Source: Rhodanobacteraceae bacterium (GTDB lineage Bacteria > Pseudomonadota > Gammaproteobacteria > Xanthomonadales > Xanthomonadaceae). From it: a DNA stretch of 64,000 nt. Below, in pieces: positions 46,273 to 55,038 of this stretch. The stretch lies in the NCBI GenBank assembly GCA_024233975.1, contig JACKOX010000003.1, positions 105,934 through 169,933 on the forward strand. Direction: 5' to 3'. Under the pieces are notes generated by a model, which saw only the letters and a program-made list of their open reading frames with translations, made no database searches and was not told the origin of the DNA. Position numbers and translations under genes: made by a program. How positions within the stretch are numbered: position 1 is the stretch's first letter; each line of letters begins with the position of its first letter.

Positions 46273-47601
46273 TCAGGCCGACGGGTCGGTGGAGCCGCGG
46301 GTATCGGGATCCGCATCCGGAATCGGGCTGACCAGCAGCTTGTCGATGCGGGCACCGTCGAGGTCGACCACTTCAAAGCGCCAGCCGGCCCAGTCCAGCC
46401 ATTCGCCGGTGTTCGGGATGCGGCCGAAATGCGCGATCACCAGCCCGGCCACGGTGTTGTAGTCGTGCTCCTCGTCCTCGGGCGTGCTGCTGAGGTTGAG
46501 CAGCTCCTGCAGGTCTTCCGTGGAGACGCCACCGTCGAGCAGGTAGCTGCCGTCGGGACGATCTACCACCTGCGCCTCGGCGCTGTGCTCACGGGCGTGC
46601 TGCAGGCGGCCAATCACCGCGCTCAGTAGGTCATTGACCGTCACCAGGCCCTGGATGTCGCCGTATTCGTCGACCACCAGCGCCAGTGTCTGCACCTCGT
46701 CGCGAAAGATTTCCAGCAACGACATGGCACGCGTTGACTCGGAAACGAACAGCGGGGGCTTCATCACCGCGAACAGATCGGGGATCTCCTTGCCGATGCG
46801 GCCAGCCAGCGCCTTGGCCTCCAGCACGCCCAGCACTTCCTGGTCGCTGCCGCGGTACACCGGGTAGCGCGAGTAGGGCGTTTCGCGCATCACCTGCAGG
46901 TTTTCCTCGACCGGTGCCTCGGCGTCCAGCCAGGTGACGCGGATCCGCGGCGTCATCAGGCTTTCCGCCGTACGGTCACCCAGGCGCAGCACACGGTTCA
47001 TCATGTTGCGCTCGTCGTCGTCGATCACGCCCTGCTCGTGGCTTTCGCTGACCAGCAGGCGGATTTCCTCTTCACTGACCTGCGACGCATCGGGCGGACG
47101 CAGGCCGATCAGACGCAGGATGGCGCGGGTGCAGAACGACAGCGCCAGGACGAAGGGCTTGGCCAGCTTGGCGAAGAAGTCCATCGGATAGGCGACGGCC
47201 GCCGCGATGGGCTCGGGATGCAACGTGCCGATGCGCTTGGGCACCAGTTCGCCGATCAGACCGAACAGGAACAGCATCAGCAGGAAGCCGCTCACGAAGC
47301 CGATCTGGTCAGCGTAGGGCGCCAGCCAGTCGACATGCGCCAGCGGCTCGGCAATGCGTTCGCCCATGGATTCGCCGCCGAAGTAGCCGGTCAGCAGGCT
47401 CAGCAGGGTGATCCACAGCTGCACCGCGGAAAGAAAGCTTTCCGGATGTTCGGCCAGATGCAGTGCCTTGCGGGCGCGGCGGCTGCTTTCCGCCATCTGC
47501 TTGAGTTTGATCTTGCGTGAGGTCAGCACCGCCATCTCCGACATCGCGAAGAAGGCGTTGAACAGCATCAGCAGCAGGACGATCAGGAGTTGCGCAATCA
47601 T
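46273..47601 (-). CDS. CNNM/CorC-family (hemolysin-related) membrane protein
   Basis: A 442-residue protein with an N-terminal DUF21/CNNM transmembrane domain (about 1-190, about four helices), two CBS domains (about 205-330, from MTPRIRVTWLDAEA through VDEYGDIQGLVTVNDLL) and a C-terminal CorC_HlyC domain (about 350-430, with GGVSTEDLQELLNLS). Members are linked to magnesium or cobalt efflux, and CBS domains bind adenine nucleotides with Mg. The older name hemolysin is not a functional claim. It follows the nhaD-like gene by 121 nt on the same strand. Confidence 0.85.
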   Translation of the reverse strand: MIAQLLIVLLLMLFNAFFAMSEMAVLTSRKIKLKQMAESSRRARKALHLAEHPESFLSAVQLWITLLSLLTGYFGGESMGERIAEPLAHVDWLAPYADQIGFVSGFLLMLFLFGLIGELVPKRIGTLHPEPIAAAVAYPMDFFAKLAKPFVLALSFCTRAILRLIGLRPPDASQVSEEEIRLLVSESHEQGVIDDDERNMMNRVLRLGDRTAESLMTPRIRVTWLDAEAPVEENLQVMRETPYSRYPVYRGSDQEVLGVLEAKALAGRIGKEIPDLFAVMKPPLFVSESTRAMSLLEIFRDEVQTLALVVDEYGDIQGLVTVNDLLSAVIGRLQHAREHSAEAQVVDRPDGSYLLDGGVSTEDLQELLNLSSTPEDEEHDYNTVAGLVIAHFGRIPNTGEWLDWAGWRFEVVDLDGARIDKLLVSPIPDADPDTRGSTDPSA

Positions 47602-47722
47602 GGGCTGCCGGCTTCAGGTGCTCGCCGGCGGGAGGTCTCCAGGCTGGTGGCGCCGACGTCGCGACGCGCGGAATGGCGCGCCACTATGCCACAGGCGGGC
47701 ATCCACCCGCCCGTTACCGAGG

Positions 47723-49144
47723 TCACGCGCCGAAGTGGTGCGCGTTCCACCACAGATGCACCAGGATGCTGGCGATGTAGCCCAGCGCGATGGCCCAGGT
47801 CCAGCGCAGGTGGCTGAAGAAGGTGTATTGGCCCTTGGAAGCGCCCATCAGCGCCACGCCGGCGGCCGAGCCCACCGACAGCAGGCTGCCGCCGACACCC
47901 GCGGTAAGCGTGATCAGCAGCCACTGGCCGTGATCCATGGTCGGGCTCATCTGCAGTACCGCGTACATGATCGGGATGTTGTCGACGATGGCCGACAGCG
48001 TGCCCATGGTCACGTTGGCCCAGGTCGGTCCCAGCTGGCCGTAGAGATCGGCCGAGGCCAGCTCCAGGTAGCCCATCGTGGCCAGGCCGCCCACGGAGAG
48101 CAGCACGCCGTAGAAGAACAGCAGCGTGTCCCACTCGGCCTTGGCGATGATGTTGAAGATGCTGAAGCCCTTGAAGTCCGCGCGTGACTCCGGCTCGAAA
48201 TAGGCCAGCTCGCGGCGGGCGATGCGGAAGGAATACAGCTTCAGCAGCGCCAGGCCGGCCATCATGCCGAACACCGGCGGCATGTGCAGGAACTGCTTGG
48301 CCGTCACCGTGATGGCGATGGTCAGGCCGAACAGGCCGCAGATCACGAAGCCGCCGATCTTCACGTCGGCATCGTCGATGCCGGATTCCGGCTTGCCCTT
48401 GGGCAGCGCCATCGACATCAGCGCCGCGGGTACGAACCAGTTGACCGCCGACGGCACGAAGATGCGGAAGAACTCGAAGAACTCCGCCTTGTGCGCCTGC
48501 CAGACCATCAGCGTGGTGATGTCGCCAAAGGCCGACCAGGCGCCACCGGCATTGGCCGCCACCACGATGTTGATGAAGGCGATGGCGATGAAACGCTGGT
48601 TGCCGCGCGCCACGGCCAGCACCACCGCCGACATGATCAGCGAGGTGGTCAGGTTGTCCAGCACCGCCGACAGGAAGAACGACAGCACGCCGGTCACCCA
48701 GAACAGTGGCCGGTAGCCCAGGCCCCGCTTGGTCAGCTCCGCGCGCAGCGCCTCGAACACGTTGCGCTCGGTCATGGCGCTGACATAGGTCATCGCCACG
48801 ATCAGGAAGAAGAACAGCTCGGTGAACTCGAGGAAGATGTGCCGGAATGCGGTAGAGGCGACATCCGGACCCAGCGCCGGGTCACCGGCCGCATGCACGG
48901 CGATCAGCGTCCAGATGCCGGCCGCGCCGATCATCACCGGCTTCGACTTCGCCAGGTGCAGGCGCTCCTCGAACACCACCAGCAGGTAGCTGATGATGAA
49001 GATCAGCAGCGCCGCCCAGCCGATCGGATGCTCCGTCAGTCCCAGCGAAGAGCTGGTGGCGGTCTCCGAGGCGGAGGCAGCGAGCGGAAACAGCAAAAGG
49101 AGTGCCGCCCAGGGCAGCACGTTTCGGGGAAGGAAACGGAGCAT
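47723..49144 (-). CDS. nhaD: NhaD-family sodium:proton antiporter (copy 1)
   Basis: NhaD exchanges Na+ or Li+ for H+ and is typical of marine, soda-lake and halotolerant bacteria. The product from ATG 49144 has 473 residues, a cleavable-looking signal ending ASA and about 11-12 membrane helices. Family blocks include LDNLTTSLIMSAVVLAVA, NAGGAWSAFGDITTLMVWQA and MGTLSAIVDNIPIMYAVLQM. A TTG ten codons upstream (49174) with GGAG at distance is an alternative start. The neighbour at 49253-50701 is a clear paralogue in the same orientation, 108 nt away. Confidence 0.88.
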   Translation of the reverse strand: MLRFLPRNVLPWAALLLLFPLAASASETATSSSLGLTEHPIGWAALLIFIISYLLVVFEERLHLAKSKPVMIGAAGIWTLIAVHAAGDPALGPDVASTAFRHIFLEFTELFFFLIVAMTYVSAMTERNVFEALRAELTKRGLGYRPLFWVTGVLSFFLSAVLDNLTTSLIMSAVVLAVARGNQRFIAIAFINIVVAANAGGAWSAFGDITTLMVWQAHKAEFFEFFRIFVPSAVNWFVPAALMSMALPKGKPESGIDDADVKIGGFVICGLFGLTIAITVTAKQFLHMPPVFGMMAGLALLKLYSFRIARRELAYFEPESRADFKGFSIFNIIAKAEWDTLLFFYGVLLSVGGLATMGYLELASADLYGQLGPTWANVTMGTLSAIVDNIPIMYAVLQMSPTMDHGQWLLITLTAGVGGSLLSVGSAAGVALMGASKGQYTFFSHLRWTWAIALGYIASILVHLWWNAHHFGA

Positions 49145-49252
49145 GGCGAGGAGCCGTCGGGAATCGAAGCCCAATAGCTTAGTCGTCTCCCGCCAATGCT
49201 GAAACCCTCGACGGCGCCGCGCAGGCGCTGCCGAGGGTCAATATTCCCCAGC

Positions 49253-50701
49253 TCAGCCGCTGACCGCCGCCTCGAAGTAGCGCGAGTTCCACCAGAGGTG
49301 AACCAGGATGCTGGCCGCGTAGCCGATGGCGATGGCGGGCGTCCACTTCAGGTGACCGAAGAAGGTGTATTTGCCGCGCGCCTGACCCATCAGCGCCACG
49401 CCGGCGGCGGAACCGACCGACAGCATGCTGCCGCCCACGCCAGCGGTCAGGGTGACCAGCAGCCACTGTCCGGTGTCCATGGTCGGGTTCATCTGCAGCA
49501 CGGCGACCATTACCGGGATGTTGTCGACGATGGCCGAAAGCACGCCAACCAGTACGTTGGCCCAGGTGGCGCCCAGGTCGCCGTAGAAGAAGCCGGATGC
49601 CATGGCCAGGTAGCCGCAGAAGCCCAGCGCGCCGACGCACATGATCACGCCGAAGAAAAACAGCAGCGTGTCCCACTCGGCCCGTGCGATGTACTCGAAG
49701 CTGTCGAAGGACTCGACTTCGCCGATGTCACCGTAGTTTTCGGTGTCGAACAGGGTCTTCTTGTGCGTCTTGTTGAGGTAGTAGCCGAAGATCTTGAGTA
49801 GTGCGAGACCGGTCAGCATGCCGAAGAATGGCGGCAGGTGCAGGAAGTTGTGGAAGCTGACGGCGATGAGGATGGTCAGGCCGAACAGTGCCATCACGGC
49901 AATCGCGCCGCGCTTCATCTGCACGTGGTCGGATTCGGCCCGCGGCTTCTCGTTGGGCACCGCGAAATGCATCCACGCTGCAGGCAGCAGCCAGTTGACC
50001 AGCGACGGGACGAGCAGGGCGAAGAAGGTGGCGAACTCGACCAGGCCCTTCTGCCAGACCATCAGCGTGGTGATATCGCCGAACGGACTGAAGGCGCCGC
50101 CGGCATTGGCTGCAACCACCACGTTGACACAGCCGATGGCCACGAACTTCACATTGTCCTTGCCGACCGCCAGCAGCACCGCGCACATCACCAGCGCAGT
50201 GGTGAGGTTGTCGATCAGCGGCGACAACAGGAAGGCGAGGCCGCCGGTAATCCAGAACAGCTGCCGGTAGCCGAAGCCGCGGCTGACCAGCCAGGCGCGC
50301 AGGGCCTCGAAGATCTGCCGTTCGCTCATGGCGTTGACGTAGGTCATCGCCGCCAGCAGGAACAGGAACAGCTCGGCAAACTCGATCAGGTAATGGCGGA
50401 CCGCTGCCTCGGCCGAATGCGTGTCGCCGGCCTGGCCCATGACCCAGGCCAGAATCGCCCAGATGACGCCGGCGGCCAGCATTACCGGCTTCGACTTGCG
50501 CATGTGCGTGAATTCTTCGAGCACGACCAGCAGGTAGGCCAGGGCGAACAGGCCGATGGCCGTGTAGCCGGCCCAGCCATGCCCCAGCACGCTGCCGGGA
50601 TTGCCGCCTTCGCTGGCGAAAATCAGGCCGGGCAGGGCCAGCAGTAACCCCAGCAGAGGCAGGATGGTCAGGGTGCGGATAGCGGGCTTGGATCGGGGCA
50701 T
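49253..50701 (-). CDS. nhaD: NhaD-family sodium:proton antiporter (copy 2)
   Basis: A 482-residue paralogue of copy 1 with the same blocks: DNLTTALVMCAVLLAVG, NAGGAFSPFGDITTLMVWQK and VGVLSAIVDNIPVMVAVLQM. The signal peptide ends IFAS. The paired conserved Asp residues in these segments are the likely cation site. Sequence outside the core differs considerably, so the tandem pair looks like an old duplication with possible division of labour in pH or ion range. The ATG at 50701 is separated by 197 nt from the divergent Pho-box gene. Confidence 0.88.
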   Translation of the reverse strand: MPRSKPAIRTLTILPLLGLLLALPGLIFASEGGNPGSVLGHGWAGYTAIGLFALAYLLVVLEEFTHMRKSKPVMLAAGVIWAILAWVMGQAGDTHSAEAAVRHYLIEFAELFLFLLAAMTYVNAMSERQIFEALRAWLVSRGFGYRQLFWITGGLAFLLSPLIDNLTTALVMCAVLLAVGKDNVKFVAIGCVNVVVAANAGGAFSPFGDITTLMVWQKGLVEFATFFALLVPSLVNWLLPAAWMHFAVPNEKPRAESDHVQMKRGAIAVMALFGLTILIAVSFHNFLHLPPFFGMLTGLALLKIFGYYLNKTHKKTLFDTENYGDIGEVESFDSFEYIARAEWDTLLFFFGVIMCVGALGFCGYLAMASGFFYGDLGATWANVLVGVLSAIVDNIPVMVAVLQMNPTMDTGQWLLVTLTAGVGGSMLSVGSAAGVALMGQARGKYTFFGHLKWTPAIAIGYAASILVHLWWNSRYFEAAVSG

Positions 50702-50837
50702 GGTTCGGCTCGTGGAGTCATTGATGCGCGAGGCTGGCCGCGAACCTTGCCGTGACGCGGCGCCGTAGGCAAGTCATCTGCTCGGCTCGCGCGCGCGCAA
50801 AGCAAATAGGTATCAAATCGACCGTGGTGGCTGGCGC

Positions 50838-50871
50838 CTGTCACCATGCTGTCACGAAATTGACTTATTCT
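50838..50871 (+). promoter_or_regulatory. PhoB box and promoter of the PiT-like gene
   Basis: CTGTCAC-CATG-CTGTCAC (50838-50855) is a 7-4-7 direct repeat matching the Pho-box half-site CTGTCAT/C, followed after 10 nt by TATTCT (50866-50871). This is the normal arrangement where the box replaces the -35 element. The ATG of the gene is 27 nt downstream, giving a very short leader. The rest of the 197-bp gap holds the divergent nhaD promoter region without clear boxes. Confidence 0.8.
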
Positions 50872-50898
50872 GCGCCGCGAATTCATCTGGACCAGACC

Positions 50899-52020
50899 AT
50901 GTCCCATATTGAAGGCCGGCCGGAAGCCGGCAACCGTCCGCGCAGCCTGAACAAGGCGCTGATCAAGGGCGGCTACACGTTCTATGACCTGATCCGCAAG
51001 GACAAGCGCTTCTACACGATGCTGATGGCGTTCTTCCTGATCGCCGGCGCCACGTATCCGTATCCGTCGATCGCCATGTGGGTGGGCTTCCTGTTCGCGG
51101 GCTATTCGGCCATTGCCAACGACTCGATCCAGACCATCGGCACCTTCCTCGCCTCGAACCGGCATCGTCCGTGGTGGTTGCTGTGGCTGTTCATCGGGCT
51201 TGTGTTCGTGGCGACGGTTGGCTACAGCTGGTGGGTATACAGCGGTGACGTCAGCAACCAGCGCCTGGCGGCCAAGGGCTTCAGCGAGGCGCCGACCAGC
51301 TTCAACTTCCTGCAGATCGCCGCACCGCTGTTCCTGCTGGCGCTGACCCGCATGAAGATCCCGGTGTCGACCACCTTCCTGATCCTCAGCTGCTTTGCTG
51401 CCAGCGCCGCGGACCTCGGCGCGGTATTGACCAAGAGCCTGGTCGGCTATGTCTGCGCCTTCGTGCTGTCGATCATCATCTGGCGCCTGTTCACCCGGAA
51501 CATGGACCGCTGGTTCAAGAACCCGGCGGCTTCCTACTGGATGCCGATCCAGTGGGTTGCCACGGGCCTGCTCTGGTACTCGTGGCTGTCGCAGGACGCG
51601 TCCAACATTGCCGTCTACCTGCCGCGCAGCCTGAACTGGGAGCAGTTCGCGGCTTTCGCCGGCGTGATCTTCGTCGGCCTCGGCATCCTGTTCTACATGC
51701 GCGGCGACAAGATCCAGGAGATCGTCGAGGAGAAGACCGAGGTGGTCGACGTGCGTGCCGCCACCATCATCGACTTCATCTACGCGATCATCCTGATCTT
51801 CTTCAAGGGCTACAGCCACATGCCGATGAGCACCACCTGGGTATTCATCGGCCTGCTTGCCGGCCGTGAGTTCGGCATCGCGCTGGCGCGTCGCGACGTG
51901 GATCGCCGTACCTGGCGCCTGATGTACAAGGACCTGCGCAACGCCAGCATCGGCCTGGTGGTTTCGGCGCTGGTGGCGTTCGGCGCCAACCCGCATATTT
52001 TCATCGGTCCATTCAAGTAG
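50899..52020 (+). CDS. PiT-like membrane protein, PhoB-regulated (probable anion/phosphate transporter)
   Basis: A 373-residue protein with about 9-10 hydrophobic helices. Two internal motifs recall the inverted repeats of PiT phosphate permeases: YSAIANDSIQTIGTFLASN, like GANDVANxxGT, with KIPVSTTFLILS, and again HMPMSTTWVFIGLLAGREF. It is not a standard PiT and the substrate is unproven. A Pho box directly upstream and the DUF47-PiT pair downstream support a phosphate role. The ATG at 50899 was chosen since it follows the predicted promoter; the frame is open earlier but would start before the -10 box. Confidence 0.72.
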   Translation: MSHIEGRPEAGNRPRSLNKALIKGGYTFYDLIRKDKRFYTMLMAFFLIAGATYPYPSIAMWVGFLFAGYSAIANDSIQTIGTFLASNRHRPWWLLWLFIGLVFVATVGYSWWVYSGDVSNQRLAAKGFSEAPTSFNFLQIAAPLFLLALTRMKIPVSTTFLILSCFAASAADLGAVLTKSLVGYVCAFVLSIIIWRLFTRNMDRWFKNPAASYWMPIQWVATGLLWYSWLSQDASNIAVYLPRSLNWEQFAAFAGVIFVGLGILFYMRGDKIQEIVEEKTEVVDVRAATIIDFIYAIILIFFKGYSHMPMSTTWVFIGLLAGREFGIALARRDVDRRTWRLMYKDLRNASIGLVVSALVAFGANPHIFIGPFK

Positions 52021-52047
52021 CCAGCGTTACGGCTCCGCGTTGAAACG

Positions 52048-52072
52048 CAGACCCCGCCGAGTGCGGGGTCTG
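52048..52072 (+). terminator. terminator hairpin after the PiT-like gene
   Basis: CAGACCCCGC and GCGGGGTCTG form a perfect 10-bp stem around CGAGT, 28 nt after the stop codon. Only scattered Ts follow (TCGTGTCT), so termination may be partial or Rho-assisted. It separates this gene from the second Pho-box promoter. Confidence 0.6.
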
Positions 52073-52091
52073 TCGTGTCTGGTCCGCCGGA

Positions 52092-52137
52092 ACGTCACGG
52101 AAACGTAACCCGAAGGTTACCCGCCCATTGCTATGAT
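52092..52137 (+). promoter_or_regulatory. Pho-box-like promoter of the DUF47-PiT operon
   Basis: Three 7-bp direct repeats with 4-bp spacers, ACGTCAC (52092), ACGTAAC (52103) and AGGTTAC (52114), follow the 11-bp period of PhoB sites. TATGAT (52132-52137) lies 11 nt after the last repeat. The half-sites are weaker than those at 50838 but spacing and position are the same. Confidence 0.6.
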
Positions 52138-52196
52138 GGCCCGATCAGGCGACATGTCCGTTGTCGTCAGGCGCAGGCGCAAACCGGGGGATGGCG

Positions 52197-52823
52197 ATGT
52201 TTTCGTTGCAGGCGATGTTCGGCAAGGGCACCCATTTCTACGGCCTTCTGGAAGCCGCCGCCGAAGCGGCACGCGACAGCACGCGGGCATTGCTGCGGTT
52301 GATCGATCCGCAGACGCGTGACAGTTCGCTGGAGGAGTTTTCCCTGGCGCGCAAGCGTGAAAAGAACATCGCCGCGGAAATCAGCCAGGCGCTGGTGGAT
52401 ACCTTCGTCACGCCACTGGAGCGCGAGGACATCGAGGCGCTGGGAACCGCGTTGTACAAGGTGCCCAAGGCCGCCTCCAAGTTTGCCGACCGCTACAGCA
52501 TCGCGCCGGAGCGGGTCGCCGACTTCGACTTCATGAGCCGGGCCGCCCTGCTGGAGAACGCCGCTGACCTGGTGGTCGAGATGGTGTCCGAGCTCCGTCA
52601 CATGAACCTGGACCGGATGAAGGCGCGCAACGACCGCCTGCAGGCCATCGAGAGCGAGGGCGACCGGCTGATCCTGGAGTTGTACCGCGACCTCTACACC
52701 GGTGGACACGACGCAGTCACGGTGATGATGGCCAAGGACCTGTTCGAGCTGCTGGAAAAGGGGCTGGACCGCTGCCGCGACGCCGGCAACGTGGTCTATC
52801 ACATCGTGCTCAAGAACAACTGA
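52197..52823 (+). CDS. PhoU-like DUF47 protein partner of the PiT transporter
   Basis: A 208-residue all-helical protein of the DUF47/PhoU-like family that accompanies PiT transporters and probably gates or regulates them. The N-terminus MFSLQAMFGKGTHFYGLLE is typical (M..LFGK..KFF.LLE). Later AALLENAADLVVEMVSELRHM and IESEGDRLILELYRDLYTGG match the metal-binding helices with E-x-x-x-D. ATG 52197 has GGGGGAT seven bases upstream; an ATG two codons earlier lies too close to that site. The PiT gene follows after 10 nt. Confidence 0.85.
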   Translation: MFSLQAMFGKGTHFYGLLEAAAEAARDSTRALLRLIDPQTRDSSLEEFSLARKREKNIAAEISQALVDTFVTPLEREDIEALGTALYKVPKAASKFADRYSIAPERVADFDFMSRAALLENAADLVVEMVSELRHMNLDRMKARNDRLQAIESEGDRLILELYRDLYTGGHDAVTVMMAKDLFELLEKGLDRCRDAGNVVYHIVLKNN

Positions 52824-52833
52824 GGGCGCTCGG

Positions 52834-53961
52834 GTGTTGACCCTGTTGCTGCTGGTGATCGCGGTCGCCCTGGTGTTCGAGTACATCAACGGCTTCCACG
52901 ACACTGCGAATTCCATCGCCACGGTGGTGGCCACCAAGGTGCTGACGCCGATGCAGGCGGTGATGCTGGCTGCCGGCATGAATCTTGTCGGCGCGCTCTG
53001 GGGCGAGGCCGTGGCCAAGACCATCGCCAGCGGCCTGGTGGATACCGAATTGGTCGCCATCACCTCGCAGCTGCTGATCTGCGCGCTGAGCGGCGGCATC
53101 GTCTGGAACCTGATCACGTGGCGCGTCGGCATGCCGTCGTCGAGCAGCCACGCGCTGATCGGCGGCCTCTGCGGCGCGGCGCTGGCCGGCGCGAATTTCA
53201 ACTGGCACGCCATCATCTGGTCGTTGCCGGCCGAACCGATTTGGAAGAGCAAGGGCCTGTTGTGGAAGGTGGTCGTGCCGATGTTCAGCTCGCCGGTGCT
53301 GGGTTTCATTGGCGGCTTTGTGATGATGGGGCTGCTGTTCGCCATCATTGCGTGGATGGCGCGGCGAAAGGGCTGGCTCAAGCGCGCGGCGCGACCGCGT
53401 TGGGTCAATGCCTTCTTTGGGAAGGCGCAGATCGCTTCGGCCGGCTACATGGGCTTCGCCCACGGCCTCAATGACGCGCAGAAGACCATGGGCATCATCG
53501 CGCTGGCGCTGGTGTCGGCGTCGACCGCCGGGCAGTTGGACGGGTTGCCGTCTTGGCTGGGCTTCCTGAAGCCGTCACAGGCGGCGCTGGAACATGGCGA
53601 TATCGATACCTGGATCAAGGTTGCCTGCGCGCTGACCATGGCGGCAGGCACGGCGGCCGGTGGCTGGCGCATTATCAAGACTTTGGGTCACAAGATGGTC
53701 AAGCTACATCCGATCCACGGCTTTGCCGCGGAAACCAGCGCGGCTTCGGTGATCACGCTGGCTTCCAGCTTCGGCATTCCGGTGTCGACCACGCACAACA
53801 TTTCCGCCGCGATCATGGGCGTGGGCACGGCCAAGCGATTCAACGCGGTGAAGTGGGGCGTGGTGGAGCGGATGGTCTGGGCATGGCTGCTGACCATCCC
53901 CGCCGCGGGCGGCGTGGCGTTCCTGCTGGTGGAAATCGCCCGCGCCGCCGGCTGGATGTGA
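52834..53961 (+). CDS. low-affinity inorganic phosphate transporter, PiT family
   Basis: A 375-residue inner-membrane symporter. The duplicated PiT signatures are INGFHDTANSIATVVATKVL in the first half and FAHGLNDAQKTMGIIALAL in the second; SSSHALIGGLCGA and VSTTHNISAAIMG are the matching phosphate/cation-binding loops. The GTG start at 52834 is 10 nt after the DUF47 gene and leads straight into the first helix. With a Pho-box-like promoter upstream, the operon should respond to phosphate starvation. Confidence 0.92.
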   Translation: MLTLLLLVIAVALVFEYINGFHDTANSIATVVATKVLTPMQAVMLAAGMNLVGALWGEAVAKTIASGLVDTELVAITSQLLICALSGGIVWNLITWRVGMPSSSSHALIGGLCGAALAGANFNWHAIIWSLPAEPIWKSKGLLWKVVVPMFSSPVLGFIGGFVMMGLLFAIIAWMARRKGWLKRAARPRWVNAFFGKAQIASAGYMGFAHGLNDAQKTMGIIALALVSASTAGQLDGLPSWLGFLKPSQAALEHGDIDTWIKVACALTMAAGTAAGGWRIIKTLGHKMVKLHPIHGFAAETSAASVITLASSFGIPVSTTHNISAAIMGVGTAKRFNAVKWGVVERMVWAWLLTIPAAGGVAFLLVEIARAAGWM

Positions 53962-53974
53962 GTCGGCGGCCGGT

Positions 53975-54382
53975 TTAGAACAGGTCGCCGCCAGCCGAAA
54001 GGCCGCGCTCCATCTGGTCGCCGAGGCCACCGATCTCGAGGATCAGGCGATCGACTTCCGAGGCGGTCAGCGTCTCGTAGGGGCGGTTCTCGCACAGGTG
54101 CAGATAGGGCACGTCATCCAGTTCACTGATGGCCAGGTAGCCCACGCGCTGGCCCCAGTTGAACTGCAGGGCGCGCTTGGGCTCGATGCCGGTGATCGGT
54201 GCGATGGCGGTGCTGACACGCAGGTAGCAGCGGTCGTCGTCGCCTTCGATCTCGGCCAGGAAGATGCCCTGCTGGCGTGAGCCGCCCTCAAGGCTCAGGC
54301 GCAGGCCGATCAGGTAGGGCTCGCTGGAGGTGACCTGGTAACGGCCGGTGACGTGGCTGCGGATCTGCTCGAAGTTCTGCAT
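53975..54382 (-). CDS. uncharacterised small acidic protein (possible YbjN/CesT-like fold)
   Basis: A 135-residue acidic protein starting MQNFEQIRSHVTGRYQV. Alternating strands (PYLIGLRLSLE, GIFLAEIEGDDDRCYLRVST, QRVGYLAISELDDVPYLHLCEN) and a last helix SEVDRLILEIGGLGDQMERG recall the YbjN/type III chaperone-like fold, but this is a visual impression only. The ATG at 54382 was preferred to an in-frame codon 15 positions upstream because the latter encodes a Pro-rich stretch. It converges on the PiT gene with 13 nt between. Confidence 0.6.
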   Translation of the reverse strand: MQNFEQIRSHVTGRYQVTSSEPYLIGLRLSLEGGSRQQGIFLAEIEGDDDRCYLRVSTAIAPITGIEPKRALQFNWGQRVGYLAISELDDVPYLHLCENRPYETLTASEVDRLILEIGGLGDQMERGLSAGGDLF

Positions 54383-54488
54383 TGGAGGGTTCTTTTCCGG
54401 GATCGGGTTCGTGGGCGCGGGGCCCAATGTCTGGGAGCCTTATGCTATCAGGCCATCAGGGTGCAGGGACGGCGGAACGGGTGAAGGC

Positions 54489-54827
54489 GTGCAATTGATC
54501 GACCAGTATCGCGAGGCCATTGAAGCGGCCATCGCGGCGATTCCGGCGGGGAGTGTCAGCAGCTATGGGGCGGTGGCCCGTCGCGCCGGCATTCCGGGCC
54601 GCGCGCGGTTGGTGGCGCGCCTTCTTGCCGAGGGCGGTCATGCGGAACTGCCCTGGCATCGCGTCCTGCGTGCCGATGGCCGCATCGCGTTCCCGGCGGG
54701 CTCTCCGGGCTTCCGCGAGCAGCGTCGACGCCTGCTGGCCGAGGGTGTCGAGCTGCGCGACGGGCGGGTCATCGCCGCAGCCGTTGTCGAGGAAGACGGG
54801 AATCTGGACCGTCTGTTGTGGGGTTAG
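54489..54827 (+). CDS. alkyltransferase-like (ATL) DNA-binding protein
   Basis: A 112-residue member of the O6-alkylguanine-DNA alkyltransferase family. The active-site PCHR motif is replaced by PWHR (in ELPWHRVLRADG), so it cannot accept alkyl groups but can bind damaged bases and recruit nucleotide excision repair, as described for E. coli YbaZ and yeast Atl1. VSSYGAVARRAGIPGRARLVARLL is the DNA-binding helix region (shown in parts: VSSYGAVARRAG, RARLVARLL). A GTG at 54489 is the likely start, with GGGTGAAG upstream. Confidence 0.85.
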   Translation: MQLIDQYREAIEAAIAAIPAGSVSSYGAVARRAGIPGRARLVARLLAEGGHAELPWHRVLRADGRIAFPAGSPGFREQRRRLLAEGVELRDGRVIAAAVVEEDGNLDRLLWG

Positions 54828-54968
54828 GTGCCGGGATTTGAGGAAAATCACGAAAAATCAATGCAGTGTGTGAAAAATGGTGGCTTTTCTGACACGTCAG
54901 CTGTCTCCGTTATGGCGACAAGCGGTCGAATTAAAAGAATGAACGGTAGTTAAAATTTGTAACGTGAT

Positions 54969-54984
54969 TGTGCAAGCCGTCACA
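54969..54984. promoter_or_regulatory. CRP/Clp-like site upstream of the DUF1800 gene
   Basis: TGTGC-AAGCCG-TCACA matches the CRP consensus in 9 of 10 positions. It lies 55 nt upstream of the DUF1800 start and just after a possible -10 box TAAAAT (54951-54956) that has no good -35. The 211-bp gap 54828-55038 is visibly richer in A and T than its surroundings and contains no gene. Confidence 0.35.
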
Positions 54985-55038
54985 GATCGGGATCGGCGCA
55001 AGCCGTAGATTCGTGGCTCTCGTTCGGGGGATATCGAG

